DNA of 60,446 nucleotides from Candidatus Poribacteria bacterium (GCA_028824125.1 JAPPES010000016.1:1-60446); one strand, 5' to 3'. Shown: positions 34,044 to 43,080, numbered from the stretch's first letter. The notes: generated from the letters alone by a model not told the origin. Program-made: numbers and translations.

Positions 34044-34820
34044 CTATCCCCGCCGTGCCTTAACAGCATACATCGGCCAGGAAAAATAAAAATCGTCATC
34101 AGCAGGTTCAACTGTGTAATACTTTTTTGCTTCATCAGGAGTAAGTTGCGCAAACGCATCGCGGATTTCTTGCACTACTTCTGGTGGATTTTTCTGTGGA
34201 CGTACCCACCACAAAAACGACATAAGTGCATTTCGCGTATGTGCTGTCTTCTCAATTTCAAATCCAGCATCCGTTACCATTGCATCCCACTGGGAAGGTG
34301 GATACCCGAATACGTGAGAATCATCGCGTAATGTTTCAACGTGGTTCTGCCATGCTATTAACTTTTCTGATTCAGGGGATACAGAATCTACAAGGCAAAA
34401 AAGCCCATCTGTGCGTAGAACCCGATGAACTTCACTCAAGAATTTGGGGACATCTTGAAAATGGTGTGGGGCAAGTCGGCAGGTCACTAAATCTATTGCG
34501 GCAGTCGTAAAAGGTAGAGACTCCGCAGCAGCAACAGAAAACGTAACATTGTCTATCGCTTGTCCGTGTGCTAATTCGGATGCCTTAACAACCATCTCTG
34601 GTGTTAGGTCTGTGGCGACTACATGCGCTACCTTAGGGGCAAGCGCGAAAGCCGTAAAACCTGTGCCTGTTGCAATATCAAGTGTCTTTTCTGTGCCTTT
34701 TGGGTCCGCAAAGTCAAGGATAACATCAAGGGTATCGCCTTTTGCATGCGCGCTGCTCTGGGCATAATAATCGGCATGTTGGCTAAACTGTTCACGGACA
34801 GATGTGTGTACGGATTTCAT
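34044..34820 (-). CDS. Class I SAM-dependent methyltransferase (UbiE-like)
   Basis: This 258-residue methyltransferase has motif I LDIATGTGFTAFALAP and the acidic residue of motif II in VVATDLTPEM. The AAESLPFTTAAIDLVTCRLAPHHFQDV block is typical of the UbiE/Methyltransf_11 group. The C-terminus is longer than in UbiE itself, so the substrate is not necessarily a quinone. The ATG at 34820 is the only sensible start. A related position in the same strand run is the zinc dehydrogenase 38 bp upstream. Confidence 0.85.
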   Translation of the reverse strand: MKSVHTSVREQFSQHADYYAQSSAHAKGDTLDVILDFADPKGTEKTLDIATGTGFTAFALAPKVAHVVATDLTPEMVVKASELAHGQAIDNVTFSVAAAESLPFTTAAIDLVTCRLAPHHFQDVPKFLSEVHRVLRTDGLFCLVDSVSPESEKLIAWQNHVETLRDDSHVFGYPPSQWDAMVTDAGFEIEKTAHTRNALMSFLWWVRPQKNPPEVVQEIRDAFAQLTPDEAKKYYTVEPADDDFYFSWPMYAVKARRG

Positions 34821-34858
34821 TGTATTGTGTTCACTATTTTGTGTGAAAAGGAAGGATG

Positions 34859-35962
34859 TTAATTAAAAAGAATAACGCCACGCGCATTTTCACCGGCTTC
34901 CATATCGGCAAAAGCCGCATTAATTTGATCAAGCGAATAGTGACGGGTAATCAGCTCATCTAATTTCAACTTCCCTTCCGTGTAAAGATTGAGAAGTTTC
35001 GGCATATCCACCCGCGGTTGACACGAACCGTAGAATGACCCAACGATCTGTTTTTCAGATGTGACAAAGTGTTGAGCAGGTATACTGAATTCCTTTTCAT
35101 GATGTGTTATTCCTACAATCACAGCAGTACCAGCAGCACGTACCATTTGATATGCTTGAACGATTGTTTGCGGGTTGCCGATTACTTCAAAGGCATAATC
35201 TACACCTCGCCCATCTGTTAACTCACGAACCGCTTCGACTGGGTTATTATCAGCAGCGTTGACGACATCTGTCGCACCAAAACCTTTCGCAAAATCAAGT
35301 TTTTTCTCTGCAATATCAACGGCGATAATCTTTTCTGCTTGTGCAAGTACCGCACCTTGAATGGCGTTTAAACCGACTCCGCCTGTTCCGATAACTGCGA
35401 CTGAACTTCCGGGTTCTACTTTCGCTGTGTTGAGGACAGCACCAACGCCTGTTGTTACGCCACACCCTACAAGTGCAGCTTTTTCTAAAGAAAAATGATC
35501 GTCAATTCTTACAAGGTTTTGTTGCGGCACGACCATATATTCCGACATCGTTGCGATCCGCGCCATCTGTAGGATACCCTCACCCGATTTGTTATATAGG
35601 CGATAAGTACCATCTAATTGAAACCCGCGCGGCACATTGTAACTTTCGCACAGACACACTTTTTCTATCTGACACATGTAACAATCACCGCAATAACTGA
35701 CAAAGGACAAGATAACATGGTCACCCACACGAAAATCTGTTACATCGGCACCGACATATTCGATTATACCTGCCCCTTCATGTCCAAGAACAACGGCCGC
35801 ATCATAGTAGATGGCACCTGTAACAACCGACAGGTCAGAGTGACACACGCCACTTGCAGCAGTCCGGACGAGGACTTCGTTTGCTTTTGGATCCTTTAAT
35901 TCCAGTTCCTCAACAACTACAGGTTGATTATGTTCATACATAACAGCGGCGTGTGTTTTCAT
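34859..35962 (-). CDS. Zinc-dependent alcohol dehydrogenase, class III-like
   Basis: This 367-residue medium-chain dehydrogenase has a catalytic zinc site of Cys in GVCHSDLS, His-Glu in LGHEGAGI and a later Cys in LVGCGVTTG. The structural zinc lobe CGDCYMCQIEKVCLC has the standard 2-2-7 spacing. The NAD motif is GTGGVGLNAIQGA with Asp in AVDIAEKKL, favouring NAD over NADP. It resembles formaldehyde/S-(hydroxymethyl)thiol dehydrogenases and long-chain alcohol dehydrogenases. The exact alcohol is open. The ATG at 35962 follows GAGGATG. Confidence 0.9.
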   Translation of the reverse strand: MKTHAAVMYEHNQPVVVEELELKDPKANEVLVRTAASGVCHSDLSVVTGAIYYDAAVVLGHEGAGIIEYVGADVTDFRVGDHVILSFVSYCGDCYMCQIEKVCLCESYNVPRGFQLDGTYRLYNKSGEGILQMARIATMSEYMVVPQQNLVRIDDHFSLEKAALVGCGVTTGVGAVLNTAKVEPGSSVAVIGTGGVGLNAIQGAVLAQAEKIIAVDIAEKKLDFAKGFGATDVVNAADNNPVEAVRELTDGRGVDYAFEVIGNPQTIVQAYQMVRAAGTAVIVGITHHEKEFSIPAQHFVTSEKQIVGSFYGSCQPRVDMPKLLNLYTEGKLKLDELITRHYSLDQINAAFADMEAGENARGVILFN

Positions 35963-35986
35963 TTCATCCTCTACGATGTAGTGATT

Positions 35987-36787
35987 TTATAGTAAGGATT
36001 CCAAATAATTTCTGGCTTTGCGCATGGATTTAATCGGATCGGATTGACCTTCATAGACAACAGAGAGGCAACCGTTATACCCAACACCTCGCAAAATATC
36101 TAAAACCCGTGGATAATCCAACCATTCCTCTATACCACTATCAATTTCATAAAACTTAGTCCGGACATAAACGGCATGTGGGGCTGTCTGTTCGATACTT
36201 GCATAGCAATCATAATCCGGATGTGACGAGCCGCGATGTCCACTTGCCCCAGGTGAGCCGGCGTATTGTCCCGTATCCAAGATGTGTGTGAAATATGGAT
36301 GGTCGGTTTCATTCAACGCGCGTAAAACCGCATCCCCATCGCGTGTAACGTTATTGTGGTTGTGATTTTGCAGACCGACCAGAATTCCGGACTCATATCC
36401 ATATTCAGCAACCTCTTTGAAACCTTCAATCATCGGGGGCCATAACGTTTCCTCATCATCGCAGTCTGCAGGCACATAAGCTGCAAAAACCCGTACTATG
36501 GGACAACTCATAAAAGCTGCAACGTCAATCCATTTTTTTATCAGTGCGATTTGTTCGGGATGTTCGGCAACGGGTTTGCCAAAGTTATTGCTAATGCCGA
36601 TGTAACCTAACGGCAGCCCCTTCCGCATTAAGTTCATCTTGAGTTCCCGCAGATAGTTAATATCAGTTGATTCAAATGCCCTGTTATGGAGTTCAATTAC
36701 ATCAAAGCCGAGATCGTATACGATCTGTGCGAAATCGGTTGCCGTAGCACCTTTAACATTCAAAGACATTGTGCCAATTTTCATCAT
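35987..36787 (-). CDS. Sugar phosphate isomerase/epimerase (AP endonuclease 2-type TIM barrel)
   Basis: This 266-residue TIM-barrel protein of the xylose isomerase-like superfamily has metal-ligand candidates in IELHNRAF, LVGLQNHNHNN, THILDTGQY and the final SVVYEGQSDP. It probably acts on a keto-sugar or inosose in the cytoplasm. The start codon may be either ATG of a doublet (36787 or 36784) behind GGAGGACC. It lies 24 bp upstream of the dehydrogenase start on the same strand, so both may act on the same substrate. Confidence 0.85.
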   Translation of the reverse strand: MMKIGTMSLNVKGATATDFAQIVYDLGFDVIELHNRAFESTDINYLRELKMNLMRKGLPLGYIGISNNFGKPVAEHPEQIALIKKWIDVAAFMSCPIVRVFAAYVPADCDDEETLWPPMIEGFKEVAEYGYESGILVGLQNHNHNNVTRDGDAVLRALNETDHPYFTHILDTGQYAGSPGASGHRGSSHPDYDCYASIEQTAPHAVYVRTKFYEIDSGIEEWLDYPRVLDILRGVGYNGCLSVVYEGQSDPIKSMRKARNYLESLL

Positions 36788-36834
36788 GAAACGGTCCTCC
36801 TTGCTGTATATCGGTTTTGTTTTAATTGAGGTGT

Positions 36835-37731
36835 TTATGTATCAGAATTAATATTTTCCGTTTCATCATTAACTTCATTGAGTAATGTTCGCGTTTGCCG
36901 ATTTGATGTTCTAAAATACGTTACTAAGGTCTGTTGTAACTTGTTCAGTTGATGCCGAATATCTTCAAGAGAGTGAATCCGCTTATCAAAACTTTCCAGA
37001 TGATTAAGCCGTTCGAAAATCTCTTGTAATAGGTTTTCTTGTTCTTGGTAGTGCTGCCGCTCTTCTTCTAATAGTTTCAGTCTTTCTGTCATTAACGCGA
37101 GATTTTGCTGAGTTTCTTTCAGTTCAGATTGCAACGTTCGCGTAAAAACGATTAATTTTTCCAAGGTATTTGTCGTTTTATAAACTGGCACATCTGGATC
37201 CATTCGGGGAAAATCTTTTGGGATTATAGGATCCTCGTCTTGTGCTTCCTTTTCAGAGGGATCTATATCAATGTCTTCAATAGCATCGGGGGCAGGAACT
37301 GACGGCTCGACATCTGTAATTCGAAAGATACCTAACATTTTGATACTATATGAAGCGGGGATATAGCTCTCTTTGCGTTCAGTATAAGTAATTTGAACAC
37401 GAAGCTCTTCATCAATCTTCAACGAATTGAGGCGGGTATGGATGTTTCGGATAGCAACCTCATTGTATCCAAACGCTTGATTATATTTCGGGTTTAGCTG
37501 TCGGAGGTATCGGTAAAGTTCCATCACATCGGTGCTTTCTCGTGAAATACCTTCTTTCGTCAAAACCCCAATTATATCTTTATCATCGGAATCTTCTGAA
37601 TCTGATGGTGTTTGCAAATTCGGTATGACGATATCCAGAGGCACTTCGCCTTGAATCGCTTTCATCCCAAGAGTCCAACTGTTTTCTGAAAGCCTACCAC
37701 TGAATGCCACGAAGTCATAACTAATAGTCAT
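36835..37731 (-). CDS. Hypothetical protein with C-terminal coiled coil
   Basis: I do not recognise this 298-residue protein. Residues 1-125 look like a globular alpha/beta domain (SYDFVAFSGRLSENSW, with a short acidic insert SEDSDDKD). Residues 130-180 are acidic, Pro-rich and probably disordered. About residues 190-275 form a coiled coil (LQSELKETQQNLALMTERLK and EERQHYQEQENLLQEIFERL). No signal peptide or membrane segment is visible. The ATG at 37731 is preferred to a TTG two codons earlier. There is no informative partner. Confidence 0.7.
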   Translation of the reverse strand: MTISYDFVAFSGRLSENSWTLGMKAIQGEVPLDIVIPNLQTPSDSEDSDDKDIIGVLTKEGISRESTDVMELYRYLRQLNPKYNQAFGYNEVAIRNIHTRLNSLKIDEELRVQITYTERKESYIPASYSIKMLGIFRITDVEPSVPAPDAIEDIDIDPSEKEAQDEDPIIPKDFPRMDPDVPVYKTTNTLEKLIVFTRTLQSELKETQQNLALMTERLKLLEEERQHYQEQENLLQEIFERLNHLESFDKRIHSLEDIRHQLNKLQQTLVTYFRTSNRQTRTLLNEVNDETENINSDT

Positions 37732-37817
37732 TTTCAACCTTATTACTTAACATTACTTAACTTTATGATCACACAAACAAGATTGTGGATACCTCACATG
37801 TTCATGCTTTTGCCACC

Positions 37818-38150
37818 TTATAATTCAAACACTATTTCCATCTGTGCCCACCATTCACCTGCTTGTGCTCCTTCAACCGGTTCTTGAAAAGTCCGCATTA
37901 ATTCATCCCATTCTTTACACTTCGGATGTTCTTCAAGATAGCGCGGAAAATCACGTTTGATGTCAAACGTGTCCACGGTCTCCATCGCCATAAACAGGTG
38001 CCTGCCTAACAGATAAATATTCATTTTTGTGATGCCAACAGCTTTCAGCCCAGCTAATGTCTCCGGCCAAGCATCTCTATGATATGCCTTGTATTTTTCA
38101 ATAATTGCTGGATCGTTTTTCAAGTTCAAGGTTAAACCGAAATGTTTCAT
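37818..38150 (-). CDS. L-rhamnose/L-fucose mutarotase (COG3254 type)
   Basis: This 110-residue ferredoxin-like enzyme interconverts the alpha and beta anomers of a 6-deoxysugar. It has the family pattern: an early Tyr and His in EKYKAYHRDAWPETLAGLKA, a second Tyr near NIYLLGRHLFM, and the final WWAQMEIVFEL. Rhamnose mutarotases and a type of fucose mutarotase share this fold and sequence. With an L-fuconate dehydratase in the same window, L-fucose is an equally good substrate. The ATG overlaps the NUDIX stop (ATGA), so translation is coupled. Confidence 0.9.
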   Translation of the reverse strand: MKHFGLTLNLKNDPAIIEKYKAYHRDAWPETLAGLKAVGITKMNIYLLGRHLFMAMETVDTFDIKRDFPRYLEEHPKCKEWDELMRTFQEPVEGAQAGEWWAQMEIVFEL

Positions 38151-38575
38151 TTTAATCCTTCTAATGCCTTTTCGATTATATCGCTATGATCAAATGCAAG
38201 TTGTGGCAAATCCAATACGGGAAACCATGCAACTTCAGCAGCATCGGAACCTGCTGCAATCTTCTGCTGTTCCGACTTAATAATGCCAACGTAGGCGACA
38301 GTGATAACACGTCCACGTGGATCACGATCAGGATGTCCGAAAGCTGCTATTTGTTGCAGCTGAACATCTGATATGTTCGTCTCTTCGTGTAATTCGCGTA
38401 ATGCGCTTTCTTCAAGCGTTTCATTGATTTCCAAAAAACCGCCCGGTAGTGCCCACAAGCCTTCGAATGGCGGATTCTTGCGGCGAATCAACAATACCTC
38501 GCGTCGCGGAAAAGCATCCGTAAATAACACAATATCAACAGTTACTGAGGGACGTGGATAATCATAACAGTACAC
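38147..38575 (-). CDS. NUDIX hydrolase
   Basis: This 142-residue hydrolase has a complete Nudix box, Gly-x5-Glu-x7-Arg-Glu-x-x-Glu-Glu-x-Gly-like, in GGFLEINETLEESALRELHEETNI. The DIVLFTD and RREVLLIRRKNPPFEGLWALPGG surroundings resemble ADP-ribose or 8-oxo-dGTP type enzymes (COG1051). The start is a GTG at 38575 with no clear ribosome site. Its stop overlaps the next start (ATGA), giving a two-gene unit with the mutarotase. Confidence 0.92.
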   Translation of the reverse strand: MYCYDYPRPSVTVDIVLFTDAFPRREVLLIRRKNPPFEGLWALPGGFLEINETLEESALRELHEETNISDVQLQQIAAFGHPDRDPRGRVITVAYVGIIKSEQQKIAAGSDAAEVAWFPVLDLPQLAFDHSDIIEKALEGLK

Positions 38576-38650
38576 TTAAACTATAATACCAGATTTTAAT
38601 GTTTTTTGTCAATAATTTAAAATAGTGAGACCAGAGGTATTCAACAAAAC

Positions 38651-38679
38651 TTGACCTTAAATTGAAAATTTGATATAAT
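38651..38679 (+). promoter_or_regulatory. Strong sigma-70-type promoter of the FtsX/LolD-like ABC pair
   Basis: TTGACC (38651-38656) and a perfect TATAAT (38674-38679) are 17 bases apart, with A/T-rich sequence between. The start codon is about 33 bases further. This is among the best promoters in the window. Confidence 0.75.
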
Positions 38680-38712
38680 ACTACTATAAACAAAATACGC
38701 AGGAGACAAAAA

Positions 38713-39390
38713 TTGGAGCAGCAAAGACCTATTGAGGAACAGATTGATCTTCCATTTTTAGAATCACTACGGATAAGTTTTCAAAGCCTAAAAATTCGCT
38801 TTGGCCGTTCTATTATTACAACAGCTGGCATTACGCTTGGCATTGCTTTCCTCGTTTCCGTTTGGACAAACAACGAAATTGAGTTTGCACTTCAGGAAAG
38901 TGGACGCAGTTCCGAGATTACCAATATAGACGAAGCAGCTGAACAAGGCATTTCAACCAAGGATATATGGCTTATTATTATGTCCTTGATTGTTTGTGTT
39001 GTCGGGATTGCTAACTCTATGCTGATGGCAGTGACCGAACGGTTCCGTGAAATCGGGACAATGAAATGCCTTGGGGCATTAGATGGGTTTGTCGTGCGGC
39101 TGTTTTTATTGGAGTCGGGTTTCCAAGGATTTGCTGGCGCGCTCATCGGGGCACTCATCGGTCTGCTGGGAGCTGTTATTTTAGGCCTGAAAAACTATGG
39201 ACTGGATCTGTTCTTTTACTTTCCGTTGCTACCTGCGCGTCCAGAAAACGGACCATTTCAACTGGGTGTGTTGTTGTTGATTTTATTTGGGTGCGTGCTC
39301 GGTATGATTTTAGCTGTAATCGGGTCATCGTTCCCTGCGTGGCGTGCGGCAAAACTTCCACCTGCAGAGGCTATGCGGACTGAGGTTTAA
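38713..39390 (+). CDS. Compact FtsX/MacB-like ABC permease
   Basis: This 225-residue permease of the FtsX fold has its first membrane helix near SIITTAGITLGIAFLVSVW and the other three in the second half, starting IMSLIVCVVGIANSMLMAV and ending FPAWRAAKLPPAEAMRTEV, the usual MacB-type tail. The signature NSMLMAVTERFREIGTMKCLGA is strongly conserved. The extracytoplasmic MacB_PCD domain that normally occupies 150-200 residues between helices 1 and 2 is reduced to about 35 residues. The start codon is TTG behind GGAG. The promoter and the partner ATPase 72 bp downstream suggest a working pair. Confidence 0.85.
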   Translation: MEQQRPIEEQIDLPFLESLRISFQSLKIRFGRSIITTAGITLGIAFLVSVWTNNEIEFALQESGRSSEITNIDEAAEQGISTKDIWLIIMSLIVCVVGIANSMLMAVTERFREIGTMKCLGALDGFVVRLFLLESGFQGFAGALIGALIGLLGAVILGLKNYGLDLFFYFPLLPARPENGPFQLGVLLLILFGCVLGMILAVIGSSFPAWRAAKLPPAEAMRTEV

Positions 39391-39410
39391 TCCAATCAAA
39401 ATTATTCAGT

Positions 39411-39435
39411 ATCGGGCTTATAAAGCCCTCCTACA
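39411..39435. repeat. Short palindromic repeat, TATCGGGCTT...AAAGCCCTCC
   Basis: GTATCGGGCTTATAAAGCCC is a small hairpin followed by TCCTACAAA. The same block with CC in the loop occurs at about 7224-7249. It lies between the permease and ATPase genes and may modulate their relative expression. Confidence 0.5.
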
Positions 39436-39462
39436 AACTATCCAAACCAAAAAAGGATTGTT

Positions 39463-40194
39463 ATGCCGGATATTGTTGTAAAAACTGAGGATGTCGTCAA
39501 AGAATATCGAATGGGTTCGAATGTTCTCCGCGCTTTGGACGGTATTAATATTGAAATTCAACGCGGAGAATATATCTCGTTGATGGGACCCTCCGGGTCT
39601 GGAAAATCAACTCTGTTTAATATGATTGGTGCGCTTGACCGACCAACTGAGGGAGAGGTTTATATTGATGGACAAAATATGTCCCATCTCTCACAACGAC
39701 AGATCGCAGCGTTTCGGTGCCACCGCGTCGGCTATATCTTTCAGAGTTATAACTTGTTAAACGTGCGCACCGCACACGGTAATGTTACTTTACCGATGAT
39801 TTTTGCTGGCATCCCCGAAAAACAACGAAACGAAAAGGCGGAGAAACTGCTGGATAAGGTCGGTTTAGGTGACAGGATGTATCACCTTCCGGATGAACTC
39901 TCTGGTGGACAACGTCAACGGGTTGCCATCGCCAGAGCACTTGCGAATGACCCCAGCATTATCCTTGCTGATGAACCCACGGCAAACCTTGATACGATTA
40001 CGGGACGCGAGATTATTGACCTTATCAAACAACTAAATACGGAGCAGGGAGTTACTGTAATATCTGCGACACATGACCTAAAAATGCTTGATGTCTCTGA
40101 TCGCATTGTGGATATACGCGACGGTCTTGTGGAACGAATTCGGAATCGTGATGAGATTGAAATTGAGGTTGGGGAAGTTGGAGGGCATGAGTGA
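39463..40194 (+). CDS. ABC ATPase, LolD/MacB type
   Basis: This 243-residue ATPase has Walker A GPSGSGKSTLFNM, Q-loop YIFQSYNLL, signature LSGGQRQRVAIARAL, Walker B ILADEPTANLD and H-loop SATHDLKML. It belongs to the LolD/FtsE/MacB class that energises FtsX-fold permeases by mechanotransmission. It is a natural partner of the preceding compact permease. The ATG follows AAAAAAGGA. TGA is used as the stop codon. Confidence 0.94.
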   Translation: MPDIVVKTEDVVKEYRMGSNVLRALDGINIEIQRGEYISLMGPSGSGKSTLFNMIGALDRPTEGEVYIDGQNMSHLSQRQIAAFRCHRVGYIFQSYNLLNVRTAHGNVTLPMIFAGIPEKQRNEKAEKLLDKVGLGDRMYHLPDELSGGQRQRVAIARALANDPSIILADEPTANLDTITGREIIDLIKQLNTEQGVTVISATHDLKMLDVSDRIVDIRDGLVERIRNRDEIEIEVGEVGGHE

Positions 40195-40256
40195 TACACA
40201 ATTTTATTGATTCGAAGGTTTGCTTATCAGGAGTTAATAACTTGATGTGGAGATGA

Positions 40257-40994
40257 ATGATGCAGAAAAAAATCCAAGCTGCGCCGACAATAGTCTATCC
40301 GGAATCGGACGGTAAACCAATGGCAGAAACAGATGTACACCGGAAGTTGATGATGAATTTCATTCAGATGCTTGAAAACCATTTCCAGAATGATGATGAG
40401 GTTTATGTATCGGGAAATCTGCTCATGTATTACGAAGAAGGGAACCCGAGAAAATCTATATCTCCGGATGTGTTCGTTGTTTTTGGGGTTGAAAAGAAAC
40501 TGCGGCGAACTTATTTGACGTGGGCAGAAGCAAATACGCCCGACTTTGTGCTGGAGATCGCAAGTCCGAGTACCTTTACGGAGGATATGGGGCCGAAGAA
40601 AGATATTTACGCTTCTGTGCTTGCGGTAAAAGAATACTACATTTACGACCCGCTTGGTCAAATTGTGCCGAGTTTTATCGGTTATCGGTTGATTGATGGC
40701 GTATATCAAGAAATAGATTTTGTGAACGAGCGTTTACCTTCAACAGTGTTAGGCTTGGAGTTAGGGGAACATGAAGGGATGTTGGGATTGTATAACCCTA
40801 ATATATTGCAGTGGTTACAAACGCCATCAAAACGTGCTGAAACTGCTGAAGCACGCGCACTACAAGAAGCAAACGCACGGCAAACCGCTGAAGCACGCGC
40901 ACTACAAGAAGCAGACGCACGGCAAACCGCTGAAGCAGAACTTGCCAGGGCTTTAGCAGAAATTGAACGTCTTCGCGCAGAAAGAAATAATTGA
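40257..40994 (+). CDS. Uma2-family PD-(D/E)XK nuclease-like protein with 42-bp repeats
   Basis: This 245-residue protein has the Uma2/DUF820 fold at 20-175, with catalytic residues in SPDVFVVFG and PDFVLEIASPST. Family members are abundant in cyanobacteria and PVC bacteria and their role is unsettled. The C-terminal 50 residues are an alanine/glutamine/arginine coiled coil built from 14-residue units ARALQEANARQTAE in about 2.5 copies, encoded by a 42-bp tandem repeat at about 40852-40937. The repeat length varies freely in this family. TGA is used as the stop. Confidence 0.88.
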   Translation: MMQKKIQAAPTIVYPESDGKPMAETDVHRKLMMNFIQMLENHFQNDDEVYVSGNLLMYYEEGNPRKSISPDVFVVFGVEKKLRRTYLTWAEANTPDFVLEIASPSTFTEDMGPKKDIYASVLAVKEYYIYDPLGQIVPSFIGYRLIDGVYQEIDFVNERLPSTVLGLELGEHEGMLGLYNPNILQWLQTPSKRAETAEARALQEANARQTAEARALQEADARQTAEAELARALAEIERLRAERNN

Positions 40995-41025
40995 AATCGG
41001 GTTTGCCTGCATGATGTCCGATAGT

Positions 41026-41916
41026 TCAAATTGAATTCAGATATTGGAAATTCCGTTTGGCACTTTCGTAGGGGCTGCCCATGCCCGGCACTATATCCTG
41101 CTCAACAACTATCCATCCATCGTAGTTCCGATTACGCAGTTCCGCTATGAACGCTGGAAAATCAACATCGCCTTTGCCTAATTCGCAAAAAACGCCACCG
41201 TTAATTGCCATAAAATAATCCCAGTCTTCCTTAAGAGCCTGCGCAGCAATTTCAGGGTGGCAATCTTTGAAATGCACGTGCCAGATACGTTCTGCGTGCC
41301 GATCAAATATGTCAAGCGGATCGCCCCCACCGAATCGGTAATGTCCCGTATCAAAACACAATCCGACCAGATTCGGATCGGTGCGTTGCATCAACATGTC
41401 CACTTCTTCGGGTGTTTCTACATACCCTCCACAATGATGGTGAAAGACGGTGCGGAGTCCTGTCTTGTCTCGTACTGATTGCGCGACACGATGCACACCT
41501 GCTATAAAAGTATCCCACTGTTCCTGTGTCAAGCCGTGTTCAGGAAGGATACGTCCTGCATTTTCCTTGCGTTCTTCCACAGTAACGTTGTCATCTGAAA
41601 GCACGATCAACGCTGTGTCAAAGCCAGCATCTGCTAATAAGCGCGCATGCTGTCTTGCTCTCCACTCACCTGGTTGATGTGCCCAAGGATCCACAAACGG
41701 GATTGGCACAAAAGCAGCTACCAATGTTAAGTCGCGTTCTGCAAGTTCGGCGCGGAGTTTTTCGGAATCCGTTGGCATGAAGCCCCAATCTCCCAATTCG
41801 GTACCGCGATAACCGATTGCTTGCATTTCGTTTAGGACTTCGGTATAGTCGGGGTATCGGTCTTTCGGTTCGAATTCAAGTACTCCCCAGGAACATGGGG
41901 CATTTGCTATTTTCAT
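41026..41916 (-). CDS. IolE-like sugar phosphate isomerase/epimerase
   Basis: This 296-residue TIM-barrel protein resembles 2-keto-myo-inositol dehydratase (IolE). It starts KIANAPCSWGVLEFEP, contains TELGDWGFMP, HHHCGGYVETPEEVD and CFDTGHYRFGGGDP, and ends VEQDIVPGMGSP. Metal ligands are expected at the Glu of TELG, Asp of FDTGH, His of WHVHFKD and Glu of VVEQD. With mmsA (28477) it could belong to inositol catabolism, but no iolB, iolC, iolD or iolG is adjacent. A related sugar pathway is possible. Confidence 0.85.
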   Translation of the reverse strand: MKIANAPCSWGVLEFEPKDRYPDYTEVLNEMQAIGYRGTELGDWGFMPTDSEKLRAELAERDLTLVAAFVPIPFVDPWAHQPGEWRARQHARLLADAGFDTALIVLSDDNVTVEERKENAGRILPEHGLTQEQWDTFIAGVHRVAQSVRDKTGLRTVFHHHCGGYVETPEEVDMLMQRTDPNLVGLCFDTGHYRFGGGDPLDIFDRHAERIWHVHFKDCHPEIAAQALKEDWDYFMAINGGVFCELGKGDVDFPAFIAELRNRNYDGWIVVEQDIVPGMGSPYESAKRNFQYLNSI

Positions 41917-42100
41917 TTAGTTACCTATTAGGTTTTTCACCAATGTTACAAAGATTCGTAGTATTTACGTATTTTCTTTGTTATGAGTATTCTACGCTTT
42001 TCCAAACACTCGTTATAATTTTCAAGAATAAATATAAAATAAAAATTTAATTGTCTTTTCGGGACAAAAACTTTACTCACCGTCATTGCCTAAAATTTTC

Positions 42101-42129
42101 TTGAGATTTTCAGTAAATCCTTGTATACT
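42101..42129 (+). promoter_or_regulatory. Sigma-70-type promoter of the third PhyH gene
   Basis: TTGAGA at 42101-42106 and TATACT at 42124-42129 are separated by exactly 17 bases. The start codon is about 80 bases downstream, and the short leader contains no obvious structure. Confidence 0.6.
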
Positions 42130-42209
42130 TTAAAACTATAGGACGATTAACGTCCAAAATAGGAGTTACATAAATTGAATTTAGACATGTCTAAAAAAGG
42201 ATATAAAAA

Positions 42210-43046
42210 ATGGAAACGATGAACGATTTGTCTGAAGCGGTAGTCCTTACCTCTGAGCAAAAACAGTTTGTTGAAAACAATGGTTATCTTTTAATTAAGA
42301 ACGCCCTACCTTCAGATGTTGTAGCAGAAATTAATGCAGCAGTTGATGAAGTTTTCGAGAAGGAATCAGCAGCAGGAAATCTGGACCCAGACGGCAAGCT
42401 GAACCTACGTAATTGCATTACGCATCATGAAGCGTTCCTTCAACTTCTCGACTGGCACAAGACTTTTCCCTATGCTTGTGGCGTTTTAAATTGGAATATT
42501 CAGATGATAACGTCACATCTGATTGTGCTCCCTTCAAAAGAAGAACCACCGGACGATGTCAAGACCAAGATTGGACTTCATCGTGATGGTGGAACGTCAT
42601 ACCGTGAGATGCAGGAACCGCATCCGCGTATTCTGCTAAAGATTGCTTACGCTATCAGTGACCAGTCTGATCCTGCCTCAGGCGCAACGGTGTTAGTGCC
42701 GGGAAGTAACCGATTAACAGGGACACCTGCTCGTGATCCAGAAACAGGTTGGGCACGTGGTGCGATTTCTATGAACGTCAATGCTGGTGATGCCTTTCTC
42801 TTTGAACAACGGACGTATCATGGCATCGGACATAACTGGTCAGGTTTGCCGCGTAAAACTATCTTTATGGGATATGCCTACCGTTGGGTTAAACCGATGG
42901 ATTATATACAAATGCCTGATGAATTGGTTACCAAATGTAACCCGATTCAGAAGCAGCTGATCGGTGTTGTCACCGACCCGATGAGTTTCTATATTCCGCA
43001 AGATAAAGATGTTCCGTTGAAATCGGCACTGAATGGTGGCAGTTAG
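42210..43046 (+). CDS. Phytanoyl-CoA dioxygenase (PhyH) family protein
   Basis: The third PhyH-type oxygenase has 278 residues. Iron ligands are His124-Arg-Asp126 in GLHRDGGTS and His204 in RTYHGIGHN, and the 2-oxoglutarate arginine lies in GLPRKTIF. LVPGSNRLTG and a final YIPQDKDVPLKS complete the family pattern. It differs clearly from the other two. It has its own promoter and stands alone. Large numbers of such oxygenases are known from Poribacteria. Confidence 0.9.
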   Translation: METMNDLSEAVVLTSEQKQFVENNGYLLIKNALPSDVVAEINAAVDEVFEKESAAGNLDPDGKLNLRNCITHHEAFLQLLDWHKTFPYACGVLNWNIQMITSHLIVLPSKEEPPDDVKTKIGLHRDGGTSYREMQEPHPRILLKIAYAISDQSDPASGATVLVPGSNRLTGTPARDPETGWARGAISMNVNAGDAFLFEQRTYHGIGHNWSGLPRKTIFMGYAYRWVKPMDYIQMPDELVTKCNPIQKQLIGVVTDPMSFYIPQDKDVPLKSALNGGS

Positions 43047-43080
43047 AATTCTGTCTCTGCCAAATCATTAACAAAAGCGT

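Noticed and set aside
40852..40937. CRISPR-like repeats
   Set aside because: The repeats are contiguous, in frame and coding. No spacer-repeat array exists anywhere in the window.
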